From positions 1-28,880 of the forward strand of contig JAEYMU010000033.1 of NCBI GenBank assembly GCA_023407175.1: DNA of 28,880 bases. Direction: 5' to 3'. This document shows, one piece after another, positions 15,390 through 23,956 of the stretch; positions within the stretch are counted from its first letter, which is position 1; each line of letters begins with the position of its first letter. A program made the translations under genes and the position numbers. The stretch comes from Bacillota bacterium (GTDB lineage: Bacteria; Bacillota_A; Clostridia; Lachnospirales; Lachnospiraceae). The notes beneath the pieces were generated by a model. The model made no database searches, was not told where the DNA came from, and saw only the letters and a list, made by a program, of their open reading frames with translations.

Positions 15390-17189
15390 ATGAAAAGAAT
15401 AGTATATACTGTGGCTTGTAGCCTGTTGTTGGGACTTTCTGCTTGTCAGGACTCTTTTCTTGACTTGCAGCCATTAGACTCAAAGACTGATGCCGTTTAT
15501 TTTAAAACAGCCGCTCATTTTAAAGAATACGCCACTGGATTTTACAATCAGCTTATCGGATGGCAATCACGATATGGCAATATATATTCGTATATGGACG
15601 TATCTTCGGATTTGTCATCCTATTTTGCTTATTCTGCCGATTTGGCCCGTGGGGAAATAAAAATTGGAAATAGTGACAGTCGTTGGGACAATTGTTATGG
15701 CAATATCCGTACGGTGAATATTCTTTTGGAGAGAGCCAAAAGTTTTTCAGGAAGTCAGGACGAAATCCGGCAATACTTATCAGAGGCTTATTTTTTCAGG
15801 GCGTATTCCTATTTCTATTTATTGCAATTTTTTGGTGGAGTGCCTATTGTGACTACTGTGCCTGATATAGATTCACCGGAGTTGACGGCTCCGCGGAATA
15901 GCCGTTATGAAGTAGTCAATCAGATTCTATCAGATTTGAATCAAGCTATTCCGTCTCTTCCTATAGAACAGAATATAGCAGATACGGATAAAGGGCGTAT
16001 CAGCCAATGGGCTGCTAAGGCATTTAAAGCACGGGTACTGTTATATGAAGCTACCTGGCGTAAATATAATGGTATTTCTACTGACTATGAGGGTTCGGCA
16101 GGACCTGCTGCTGACCAAGTTAATGACTTTTTGGATGAGGCCATAACTTTATCTGCTGAAGTAATGGATAAAGGCGGATACGAATTGTGGGATAAGAAAT
16201 CAGATGCTAACATCGGGACGTTAAGCAGTCGTTATTTGTTCCGTCTTGAAGATGCGGCAAGTAATCCGGGAGGATATACGAAGAGTAGTAATAAAGAGTT
16301 TATACTTTATAGCGTTTATGACAAAACATTGCGTCCGGGTGCCCTTAATTTGAACCAGACGTTGGGAAAATTAAAACCTAGCCGGAAGTTGATGGATATG
16401 TTCCTTTGTACAGATGGGTTGCCGCCTCATTTGTCTGATAAGTTTGCCGGATATCATACGACTGGTGATGAATTTAAGAATCGTGATTATCGTATGAATG
16501 CTTATTTAGGTACTCCCGGAGCGTCAACAAGCTTGGATAACGGACTGTGCGGATATGGAGGAGCACAGAAATTCCTGTCAGCAAGTGCGAATAAGGAAGA
16601 ATCTGCCAATTATCCGATTATCCGTTTGGCTGAAGTCTATTTGATTTATGCTGAAGCATGGTATGAGAGACATGGTGAAATAGGAGATGCCCAATTGAAT
16701 AAATCAATCAATAAACTTAGGGCGCGTGCGGGAATTGCGGCTTTGACTAATAAATTCATAGAGGATGCCAATAAGAAAGCAGCGGAAAGTGTCGGAACAG
16801 GTGAAGAGATACAGGCTATGACTATGCAAGGAGAAATCCGTCGTGAAAGGGCTATTGAACTTTATATGGAAGGTTTCCGTTTCGATGACCTCAAGCGTTG
16901 GGGAATTGCAGAGACAGAACTGAATGCTTCCCGTTGCGGAATGGTAGTTGGAAATACGGATTACGTGACTTCTTTTAGAGATCAGAGTGGAAAAGCCACT
17001 TCTCTTTATGCTCCCAATAAATATGTTTGGGGAGAAGAGACTGTATCCACTGCGGCAGGAATGCTTCCATGCGTAGTGATTGATAGTAAGGATAATTATA
17101 ATTTCACTAAGAAGAACTATCTGTGGCCTATTCCTCAACAGCAAATAAATATGAATCCGAGCTTGAAGCAGAATCCCGGATATAAATAA
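15390..17189 (+). CDS. SusD-like glycan-binding outer-membrane lipoprotein
   Basis: The protein has 599 residues. The signal sequence ends in the lipobox LSAC (Cys19), followed by QDSFLDLQP, the usual SusD start. The helical TPR-like scaffold of the RagB/SusD family is recognisable in SEAYFFRAYSYFYLLQFFGGVP, the C-terminal RLAEVYLIYAEA and INKLRARAGI, the segment IRRERAIELYMEGFRFDDLKRWG, and the terminal YLWPIPQQQINMNPSLKQNPGY. It should form the lid of the SusC transporter and bind the polysaccharide at the cell surface. It follows SusC by 38 bases and precedes the first TIG protein by 31, so the genes very likely share one transcript. Confidence 0.95.
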   Translation: MKRIVYTVACSLLLGLSACQDSFLDLQPLDSKTDAVYFKTAAHFKEYATGFYNQLIGWQSRYGNIYSYMDVSSDLSSYFAYSADLARGEIKIGNSDSRWDNCYGNIRTVNILLERAKSFSGSQDEIRQYLSEAYFFRAYSYFYLLQFFGGVPIVTTVPDIDSPELTAPRNSRYEVVNQILSDLNQAIPSLPIEQNIADTDKGRISQWAAKAFKARVLLYEATWRKYNGISTDYEGSAGPAADQVNDFLDEAITLSAEVMDKGGYELWDKKSDANIGTLSSRYLFRLEDAASNPGGYTKSSNKEFILYSVYDKTLRPGALNLNQTLGKLKPSRKLMDMFLCTDGLPPHLSDKFAGYHTTGDEFKNRDYRMNAYLGTPGASTSLDNGLCGYGGAQKFLSASANKEESANYPIIRLAEVYLIYAEAWYERHGEIGDAQLNKSINKLRARAGIAALTNKFIEDANKKAAESVGTGEEIQAMTMQGEIRRERAIELYMEGFRFDDLKRWGIAETELNASRCGMVVGNTDYVTSFRDQSGKATSLYAPNKYVWGEETVSTAAGMLPCVVIDSKDNYNFTKKNYLWPIPQQQINMNPSLKQNPGYK

Positions 17190-17220
17190 CAAAGGATTAT
17201 CTAATATTAAATACAAAAAG

Positions 17221-18426
17221 ATGATGAAAAAAATGATAAAGGCCAGTATTGGCTTGCTGTATTTGACTTTGTCAGTATTGTTTGCCGCCTGTGAAGAAGA
17301 TGCTCGTTTTTATGAATATGTATATCCTGTTCCGCAAGTAACGAGTATTTCTCCGGGAAGTGGATATGAAGGTACCGAAGTGACGATTTTCGGCACAGAT
17401 TTTGGAGATCGTGTGGAGCCGATGAAAGTTTATTTTGGGGGTATTCCTGTCGAACAAATACTTTCATGCAAGAATAATCGTATGGTAGTGATAGTGCCGA
17501 AAGGAGCATTAAGTGGAGATATGTCTTTGCAGTTATGGCAACATAAACTGGAATCTATCGGGCAGTTCACTGTTATTCCTACTCCGAAGATTATATCTAT
17601 CACTTCGGATAATGCAGATTTTGGAGGAAACGTGGCTGTTCCGGGCGATTTGATAACGATTAAGGGCACCGGATTCGGGAAAGATGCCTCGGTAATATCA
17701 GTAGATTTTAACGGTTCACTTGTAACTGAAGGCATAAATCTAGTGCCGGCGCAAGAAAATGGAGAAGAGGACATGATTACAGTAACGGTTCCTGAATATA
17801 ATTCCGGTACTATTGCAATCTCCGTTGATGGTTATAGGGTAGAGGGAACTGCTTTAATGAATCCGAATATTCCGGGTGATGTAACCATGTTCTATCTGAA
17901 AAATTATAAGCAACCGTTTAGTGCAGTTGAAGGTGTGTCATCTGGCGATTGGAGAGTTCCTGCTGAATGGGACGTGAATGAGCAGGCAAAAAGTGTGTCG
18001 GGTACAAGTCGCACTGTTGGAGGTCTTCATGTCGGTCCTAACAATCCTTATGGGGTATTGGTATTACAAGCAGGCTGGGGTTGTGATGCGGTGACTGACG
18101 GGCAAATGACACAACACACAACGCTTCCTGCCGGTCGCTATCGGGTTGAACTGAACGTGACTGAAGTCAATAAGAATGGTAATTTTAATATGTATTTTCT
18201 TGTAGTCAATGGCTCTGAATTACCGTCAATCAATGCTGCTGATGTGGTACCTGATCCTGATCCTTCAGTAACGCTTGGCCAGCATAAGTTTAGTGCAACC
18301 GGATTACAGTTTTTCGAATTCACATTGAATGCTAAAACAGAAGTAACAATAGGTTTTGCCGGTTACTTGACGCCTAATTCATGTGCTAAGATATCAGAAA
18401 TTAAAATTACCAGAGATAATTTGTAA
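17221..18426 (+). CDS. IPT/TIG-domain surface lipoprotein 1 (SusE-position glycan-binding protein)
   Basis: The protein has 401 residues. The lipobox FAAC (Cys24) is followed by EED, an acidic stretch like those that direct Bacteroidota lipoproteins to the cell surface. Two IPT/TIG immunoglobulin-like modules follow (about 36-117, with VTSISPGSGYEGTEVTIFGT, and about 118-215, with ITIKGTGFG). The C-terminal module (about 220-401) contains DWRVPAEWDVNEQAKSVSGT, LLQAGWGC-like VLQAGWGC and LPAGRYRVELNVTEVN. This module recurs at about half identity by eye in the next gene and may be a beta-sandwich with the ligand-binding site. By position (after SusC/D) and layout it should be a surface glycan-binding protein. 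No catalytic motif is seen. It ends 16 bases before the next gene. Confidence 0.85.
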   Translation: MMKKMIKASIGLLYLTLSVLFAACEEDARFYEYVYPVPQVTSISPGSGYEGTEVTIFGTDFGDRVEPMKVYFGGIPVEQILSCKNNRMVVIVPKGALSGDMSLQLWQHKLESIGQFTVIPTPKIISITSDNADFGGNVAVPGDLITIKGTGFGKDASVISVDFNGSLVTEGINLVPAQENGEEDMITVTVPEYNSGTIAISVDGYRVEGTALMNPNIPGDVTMFYLKNYKQPFSAVEGVSSGDWRVPAEWDVNEQAKSVSGTSRTVGGLHVGPNNPYGVLVLQAGWGCDAVTDGQMTQHTTLPAGRYRVELNVTEVNKNGNFNMYFLVVNGSELPSINAADVVPDPDPSVTLGQHKFSATGLQFFEFTLNAKTEVTIGFAGYLTPNSCAKISEIKITRDNL

Positions 18427-18442
18427 TTAAAAAATAAGCGAC

Positions 18443-20437
18443 ATGAGAAAGTTATATTCTATATTATACGTATTTGCTGCTATTTTCGTAACCTCATGTA
18501 ATGATGAGGACCGGGTAGTGAATCTGAAAAATGAAGATCCGAACATGACTATTACAGACATATCTCCGAATAATGGATATGTTGGGGATGAGCTGACTAT
18601 ATATGGCACGGATTTTGGAGTATCGGAAGATTTGGTGAAGGTTTTCATCGGAAGCAATCTTGCTGAAGTGTTATCTTGTGAGGATGGTACAATCGTGGCT
18701 AAAATAGCTGATAATACAACCACGGGGAAAGTTTCGCTGGAGATTCTTGGGCATAAAGTTACATCAGATATATTCTATACGGTATTAGGACAACCGGGAG
18801 TAACGGAAATTTCTCCGGCAAAAGCTTTTATTGGTGATGAGATATCGTTTATAGGTTCGGATTTTGGAACGGAAAAAAGTCGTGTTACAGTGCTGTTTCC
18901 GGGAGTGGAAACACCGGCGGAAGTTGTTACTTGTGAAAATGAGAAAATAGTGGTAAAAGTGCCTGAAGGTGCTATTTCCGGAGAACTCTCAATGACTATT
19001 TCTGCTCAGAGTGTCAATATGCCGACTGACTTTACTGTACTTAAGAGGGCTATGCTGGAAGCTCTTTCACCGGCTAAGGGATATATGGAAGGAAATGTAA
19101 GTATTAGTGGTGCAAACTTCGGTGATTCTTCGGAAGGTGCTACGGTGTTCTTTAATAGCATAGAGGCTGACATTGTTGAGTGGACAGACACGTATATAGT
19201 GGTAAAGGTACCGGCCAATCTTATTGAAACGGCTATTCCTGCTGAAGGTACTGAAGTGGATGTGCAGGTTTCTACTCCTTATGAAACAATTGAAACGTTG
19301 CTTGTATTTACGGTACTTCCTGCTCCTGTAATTTCGGAAATAACGCCTGGAGAGTTTTATGTCGGCTCTGAATTAACCATTAAAGGTCAGAATTTGGGGC
19401 AGCAGCAAGATAATGTTCAAATATTCTTTGGCGAGCAGACAGAACCTGCTAAAATTACCGCATGGAGTACTACGGAAATAAAGGTAAAAGTGCCGCAGGG
19501 CTTGACTGAAGGAGATATAAAGGTTAATATACAACTATTGAACAGGAACGTAGGGCGTACCTTGAAAGTTTTGCCTTCACCGACCATAACAGGGATTTCC
19601 TTCCCGAATGTATTGAATGAAAACGGACTTTCTGATAATAAAGTTGTGGTTGGGAAAGGCGAAGATATTACTATTACCGGAAATCATTTTGGAACCAGTG
19701 CTGATGCAGTGAAAATATACATTGACAACGAAGAAACGGCGGATTTGAGTATAAAGAGCATTGCGAATGAGCAAATTGTTTTGACGGTTGGAGATGGTTT
19801 TGCAGGTGGTGAATTAAAGTTATACTATGAAGGTCTTCCCGTAATTGATACTGAAAAGGCGTTGATAATGGTGAAAGCAGGAGATGATATAACGGAATAT
19901 GTGCTGGAGAATTATAAGGCACCGTTTGAGACTCTCACTAATGATGAGGGAGAAGAAATAAAGAAAGATGATTGGAGAGTACCTGCCGTATGGAATGTAA
20001 ATAAGGATGCGAAGAGTGTGTCCGGAACAGACGATACTGTAGGTGGAATGCATAATTCAGGTGTATTACTGTTGCAGGCGGGTTGGGGATGTCGTTCCGG
20101 AGTAACTAACGGGCAGATATATCAAAATGCGGTTTTACCTGCAGGAACTTATAAAGTAGAGTTGAATGTAACCGAAGTAGCAGTTGATAAAGGAACATTA
20201 AATATGTATTTTATTGTCACGTCGGGAACTAATTTGCCAACAATTAAAGAATCATACCATACTCCGGATGTTTCAGAAGGTAAAGGTGGAAGTTATCAAT
20301 TTGTGAAGGGAGAAACAGGAGCTCGTGGATTTACTTTTAGTTTATCAGAAGATACTGAAGTAGCTATTGGTTTTGCAGGATTTTTGAGACAGAGTGCTTG
20401 CGCTAAAGTTTCTTCAATAGCTATTATTAAACAATGA
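18443..20437 (+). CDS. IPT/TIG-domain surface lipoprotein 2 with five TIG modules
   Basis: The protein has 664 residues. The lipobox VTSC (Cys19) is followed by NDEDR, acidic as in surface-exported lipoproteins. Five TIG modules can be counted by their repeated I-[ST]-P, GDE[LI] and G-x-[DN]-[FL]-G motifs, at about 30-108, 109-190, 191-285, 286-372 and 373-470. The C-terminal module (about 478-664) matches that of the preceding protein: DWRVPAVWNVNKDAKSVSGT, LLLQAGWGC and LPAGTYKVELNVTEV. The five modules probably form a long stalk that holds this module away from the membrane. It should be a surface glycan-binding protein. It differs from TIG protein 1 mainly by three extra TIG modules. The gene is 20 bases before the lipoprotein lyase gene. 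Confidence 0.85.
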   Translation: MRKLYSILYVFAAIFVTSCNDEDRVVNLKNEDPNMTITDISPNNGYVGDELTIYGTDFGVSEDLVKVFIGSNLAEVLSCEDGTIVAKIADNTTTGKVSLEILGHKVTSDIFYTVLGQPGVTEISPAKAFIGDEISFIGSDFGTEKSRVTVLFPGVETPAEVVTCENEKIVVKVPEGAISGELSMTISAQSVNMPTDFTVLKRAMLEALSPAKGYMEGNVSISGANFGDSSEGATVFFNSIEADIVEWTDTYIVVKVPANLIETAIPAEGTEVDVQVSTPYETIETLLVFTVLPAPVISEITPGEFYVGSELTIKGQNLGQQQDNVQIFFGEQTEPAKITAWSTTEIKVKVPQGLTEGDIKVNIQLLNRNVGRTLKVLPSPTITGISFPNVLNENGLSDNKVVVGKGEDITITGNHFGTSADAVKIYIDNEETADLSIKSIANEQIVLTVGDGFAGGELKLYYEGLPVIDTEKALIMVKAGDDITEYVLENYKAPFETLTNDEGEEIKKDDWRVPAVWNVNKDAKSVSGTDDTVGGMHNSGVLLLQAGWGCRSGVTNGQIYQNAVLPAGTYKVELNVTEVAVDKGTLNMYFIVTSGTNLPTIKESYHTPDVSEGKGGSYQFVKGETGARGFTFSLSEDTEVAIGFAGFLRQSACAKVSSIAIIKQ

Positions 20438-20457
20438 AATATTAAACAATATACCAT

Positions 20458-21759
20458 ATGAGAAAAATATATTATGTATTCGCTTTATTTCTGTTGGTAG
20501 GGTGCGGTGATAGCTTGAATTTGCCGGATATCAATACAGAGACTGATTTGTTTAAAATACCTCTTCCGGAGAGTGATGAGAATTTGATAGAAGTTCAATA
20601 TAAACCGGAAACAGAACCTATGATACATTGTGGCGGTTTACATACAGAGGAGGATTTTGCCCGCATCAAGAGGCATTATTTAACTGATGAACCTTGGATG
20701 AGTGGATGGGAGACTTTTACCAATAGTGATTTCACTGGGTTAGGGCATAACTTCAATCCGCAGGAAGTAATCCGCCGTGGTGGAACCGGTAGCCAGAATT
20801 ATTTGGTAGCATCTAAGGACGCCGCTGCGGCTTATCGGCTGGCGGTACGTTGGAAAATAGAAGGAGACGACCGTTATGCACAACACGCCATCGAGGGGTT
20901 GAATGCCTGGGCCGCCAAGTGCAAACAAGTTACCGGAGATACCAATCAATCACTTGCGGCAGGGTTAAATGGTTATCAGTTTGCCTTGGCCGGAGAACTT
21001 CTAAGGGATTATCCGGGATGGAATGCAGAGGATTTTAATGCTTTCCAACAATGGATGATAGATGTTTTTTATTCGGCTAACGAATATTTTATGACACGCC
21101 GCCACGGTACCAATCCGGGACATTATTGGGCGAATTGGCCGCTTTGTAATATTGCTTCTATTATGGCTATCGGAATCTTTACAGACCAACGCTCGTTATA
21201 TAATGAAGCATTAAAATATTTGCAGACCGGAGAAATGAACGGGCGTATTACTCATGCTATCTATCACGTTTTCGATGGTGAATATGCGAATTTGGCACAA
21301 TGGCAGGAGACTGGTCGTGACCAAGGTCATACATTAATGGGGATTGGCTTGATGGGACTTATTTTTCAAATGGCTTACAATCAAGGAGACGATTTGTTTG
21401 CTTATAAGGATAATCTGTTCTTAAAAGCATGTGAGTATGCGGCAAGATATAATTATGCAGGGTTAGATTGTCCTTATGTGACTTATGTCCGTGCGTACAG
21501 AGATCCGTGGGGAGGCGTTGCCTATGAAACATATGCTGCAATAGGAGAAGGAGGAAGAGGAAATACAATGCCGATTTGGGCACTTCCTTACAATCATTAT
21601 GCTAAGATAAAGAAACTGGCAGGTGAGAAGATCAAATATACAAAGATGGCGTGTGATGTGAATGCTCCGGAAAGTGGAGGCCAGAATAGTGATAATAGTG
21701 GTGGTTTCGATGTGATAGGTTATGGAACATTATTTTATACGTTAGAAAATGAGAATTAA
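20458..21759 (+). CDS. Alginate-lyase-fold lipoprotein (probable surface polysaccharide lyase)
   Basis: The protein has 433 residues. The lipobox LVGC (Cys16) is followed by GDS. The body has the helical (alpha/alpha)-toroid pattern of the alginate lyase superfamily: paired helices such as AAAAYRLAVRWKIEGDDRYA and NGYQFALAGELLRDYPGW, with likely active-site segments NPGHYWANWP (H222, N226) and ETGRDQGH (R287-H291). The same RDQGH motif sits in the second lyase-like protein at 21948-23858. The family cleaves uronic-acid polymers by beta-elimination; I cannot tell whether this one prefers alginate, glucuronan or another uronan. A PL38-type enzyme is one possibility. As a lipoprotein encoded last in the SusC/D operon, it may make the first cuts outside the cell. 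A terminator follows. Confidence 0.78.
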   Translation: MRKIYYVFALFLLVGCGDSLNLPDINTETDLFKIPLPESDENLIEVQYKPETEPMIHCGGLHTEEDFARIKRHYLTDEPWMSGWETFTNSDFTGLGHNFNPQEVIRRGGTGSQNYLVASKDAAAAYRLAVRWKIEGDDRYAQHAIEGLNAWAAKCKQVTGDTNQSLAAGLNGYQFALAGELLRDYPGWNAEDFNAFQQWMIDVFYSANEYFMTRRHGTNPGHYWANWPLCNIASIMAIGIFTDQRSLYNEALKYLQTGEMNGRITHAIYHVFDGEYANLAQWQETGRDQGHTLMGIGLMGLIFQMAYNQGDDLFAYKDNLFLKACEYAARYNYAGLDCPYVTYVRAYRDPWGGVAYETYAAIGEGGRGNTMPIWALPYNHYAKIKKLAGEKIKYTKMACDVNAPESGGQNSDNSGGFDVIGYGTLFYTLENEN

Positions 21760-21782
21760 AGGTTTTCTCAATTGATTCAACT

Positions 21783-21832
21783 GTCCCTCAAAAGCTAGGT
21801 GCACAATGCTTTTGGGGGACATTATTTTCTTT
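21783..21832 (+). terminator. Intrinsic terminator of the SusC/D operon
   Basis: GTCCCTCAAAAGC at 21783-21795 pairs with GCTTTTGGGGGAC at 21808-21820, 13 pairs with one T-G, and the flanking T21782-A21821 extends it. The 12-base loop is followed by ATTATTTTCTTT. It lies 24 bases after the lyase stop codon and separates this operon from the next promoter. Confidence 0.85.
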
Positions 21833-21875
21833 AATGTTTGTATCGGCAGCGAAAGTTTGGCTTGAATTTCTTTTT

Positions 21876-21909
21876 TTTGTAAGATTCTGTCAGTTTAATG
21901 TTATCTTTG
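21876..21909 (+). promoter_or_regulatory. Consensus Bacteroides promoter upstream of the second lyase-like gene
   Basis: A TTTG at 21876-21879 is followed 22 bases later by a perfect -7 element, TATCTTTG, at 21902-21909. Transcription would start near 21915, leaving a leader of about 33 bases. The element sits directly after a terminator, as expected for a new transcription unit. The spacing is slightly longer than the usual 19-21. Confidence 0.6.
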
Positions 21910-21947
21910 CCTGTCACTTGATATATTAATAGATATCTAATGAAACT

Positions 21948-23858
21948 ATGATGAACAGAATAATAAACTTTATTTTGATTGCATGGATCATAAGTATTAA
22001 TCATCCAATACAAGCTCAGTGTAACTTTGTTCATCCTGGAATCACCTATACACAGGGCGATTTGGATAGGATGCAAGCTATGGTCGAAGCCAGGCAGGAA
22101 CCATATTATTCTACTTTTTTAAGATTGAAACATTCTCCTTATTCATCATTGGAAGAATCGGTCGTTAATCGAGGAAACCAAATAAAAGAAGGACGTTTCA
22201 ATGCCACGATCGGGATGGATGGGCGAAGAGCGCACGACCTGGCTCTGCTTTGGCATCTGACGGGAGATGAAGCTTATGCTCGGAAAGCGGTTGAATATCT
22301 GAATGCAAATTCTTATTATACCAATACAAGTAGCCGTGGCACGGGACCTTTGGATAATGGAAAAATCTATTTATTGATTGACGCGGCAGAACTGATGCGT
22401 GATTATTCGGGATGGAAAGCGGAAGATCAGCAACGATTCAAAGACATGCTGGTTTATCCGGGATACAGCCGGACGGAGGATTTCTCTGCAAAATATGCTG
22501 ATTACCGGGACGATTCAAAGAATGGAGTCACTTTTTACTGGAATATCTATAACTTTGATGCAGCTCGTTTTGGTAATCAGGGACTTTTTGCAGCACGGGG
22601 CATGATGGCGATGGCTATCTATCTGGATAATGAGACGATGTACAACCGTGCTTATCGTTATTTGCTTGGGAAGAACCATTTGCCGGACGATCTCCCTTAT
22701 CCTTCCGGTCCTGCAATTAGCAGTGAAGAGCCTGTCCGCGTTTCACCGACAATGATTGACTATAAGCTATCAGGCAGGGAAAAGGCCATTTCTGATTATG
22801 GCTATGACGAACAATTACAGTATTATATTTATCCTAACGGTCAATGTCAGGAATCCAGTCGAGATCAGGGGCACGTATTTGCCGGCATTCATAATTATGT
22901 AGCCATTGCGGAAATGACATGGAATCAGGGTGATTCTTTATATAGTTGTTTGAATAACAGAATATTGCTTGGACTGGAATGGAGTTACCGTTATAACCTT
23001 TCAGGATTGAAGTCTTATGAAGATCAGCTTATGCCCTGGGAACCGTCCGGGCTGACAAAGAAACTACATGAAGCTACCTTTGAAAACGGAAAGTTTCTTC
23101 AGGTTAAAAGCCGTAGCGGACGTTGGGAGTCTGTGAACATTTCATCTCACGGAAGGGGAGATGCTGCCGGAAGCAGTGGAACACGTGAGATGGCTTTAGC
23201 CCATTATGCTGTGCGTGCCGGACTTCCTGCCGGAGATTATAGTTGGTTGAAACGCTATCGAGATTATATGATAGAAAATCATGGTTGTGAAAATTGGGGA
23301 ACCGCTCCTCACTGGTATTATGAATGGACTGGTTGGGGAACATTGACCAAGCGTTTGACTCCTTGGATGGCTGGCGACCCGGTTTCTTTTTATTCGGGTA
23401 GCCGCAAATCGGGCATTCATCGTTTACCCGCTACTATTCAAGTTGCCGACTATGATTACTATTGTTCCTCGGAAAACCCCGAAGGCCATACTTATCATAA
23501 TATAGGAGCTATACGGGGAAATGACTATCGTCCGGATGGGGCAGTTGAATTGCAAAAGATCGGAAAAGAATATGTAGTCATCCAACTGGAGGATGGCGAA
23601 TGGATGAATTATACAATAAAGGTTCCTGTTACGCGGGAATATTCCATTTATATAACTTATCAGGGGAAAACAGAATCTGTATTGTCTGTGGCTTCGGATC
23701 AGAAAACAGAGACGGAGCGCGCTACTTTTCCCGCTTCGAGGAAATGGAAAGAACAGAAGATTGGCACAATTCACCTTTCATCAGGTGCCTGCGTGTTGAG
23801 GTTACTTGTCGGAAAAGCCGGGCAGGGACTTCATTTAGGTAAAATTCGTATTGAATAA
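21948..23858 (+). CDS. Secreted alginate-lyase-fold protein with C-terminal CBM6-like domain
   Basis: The protein has 636 residues and a signal peptide ending near IQA-Q (residue 23), without a lipobox, so it is probably periplasmic. The N-terminal part (about 30-470) is helical with alginate-lyase-superfamily features: ALLWHLTGDEAYARKAVEYL, LIDAAELMRDYSGW, GNQGLFAARGMMAMAIY and the motif QESSRDQGH (R305-H309) shared with the lipoprotein lyase upstream. The C-terminal part (about 489-636) reads like a CBM6-type beta-sandwich: LPATIQVADYDYY, GHTYHN, YRPDGAVEL and DGEWMNYTIKVP. It may cut imported oligo-uronides, with the CBM binding chain ends. The two lyase-like proteins differ strongly outside the motif, so different specificities are likely. 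The start could also be ATG 21951. HTCS 2 begins 98 bases downstream with no terminator between. Confidence 0.78.
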   Translation: MMNRIINFILIAWIISINHPIQAQCNFVHPGITYTQGDLDRMQAMVEARQEPYYSTFLRLKHSPYSSLEESVVNRGNQIKEGRFNATIGMDGRRAHDLALLWHLTGDEAYARKAVEYLNANSYYTNTSSRGTGPLDNGKIYLLIDAAELMRDYSGWKAEDQQRFKDMLVYPGYSRTEDFSAKYADYRDDSKNGVTFYWNIYNFDAARFGNQGLFAARGMMAMAIYLDNETMYNRAYRYLLGKNHLPDDLPYPSGPAISSEEPVRVSPTMIDYKLSGREKAISDYGYDEQLQYYIYPNGQCQESSRDQGHVFAGIHNYVAIAEMTWNQGDSLYSCLNNRILLGLEWSYRYNLSGLKSYEDQLMPWEPSGLTKKLHEATFENGKFLQVKSRSGRWESVNISSHGRGDAAGSSGTREMALAHYAVRAGLPAGDYSWLKRYRDYMIENHGCENWGTAPHWYYEWTGWGTLTKRLTPWMAGDPVSFYSGSRKSGIHRLPATIQVADYDYYCSSENPEGHTYHNIGAIRGNDYRPDGAVELQKIGKEYVVIQLEDGEWMNYTIKVPVTREYSIYITYQGKTESVLSVASDQKTETERATFPASRKWKEQKIGTIHLSSGACVLRLLVGKAGQGLHLGKIRIE

Positions 23859-23956
23859 TAAAGAAAAGTGGAATAAATGCAAGTTGTGATACGGGGATTT
23901 GGATGTTCATTCGTATCTATTAATATAGACTATGATAATATAAAAAAGTGATAGCC

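Noticed and set aside
23948..23956. GTG 23948 as the HTCS 2 start
   Set aside because: ATG 23957 aligns with the start of HTCS 1 and begins a normal membrane-targeting sequence.
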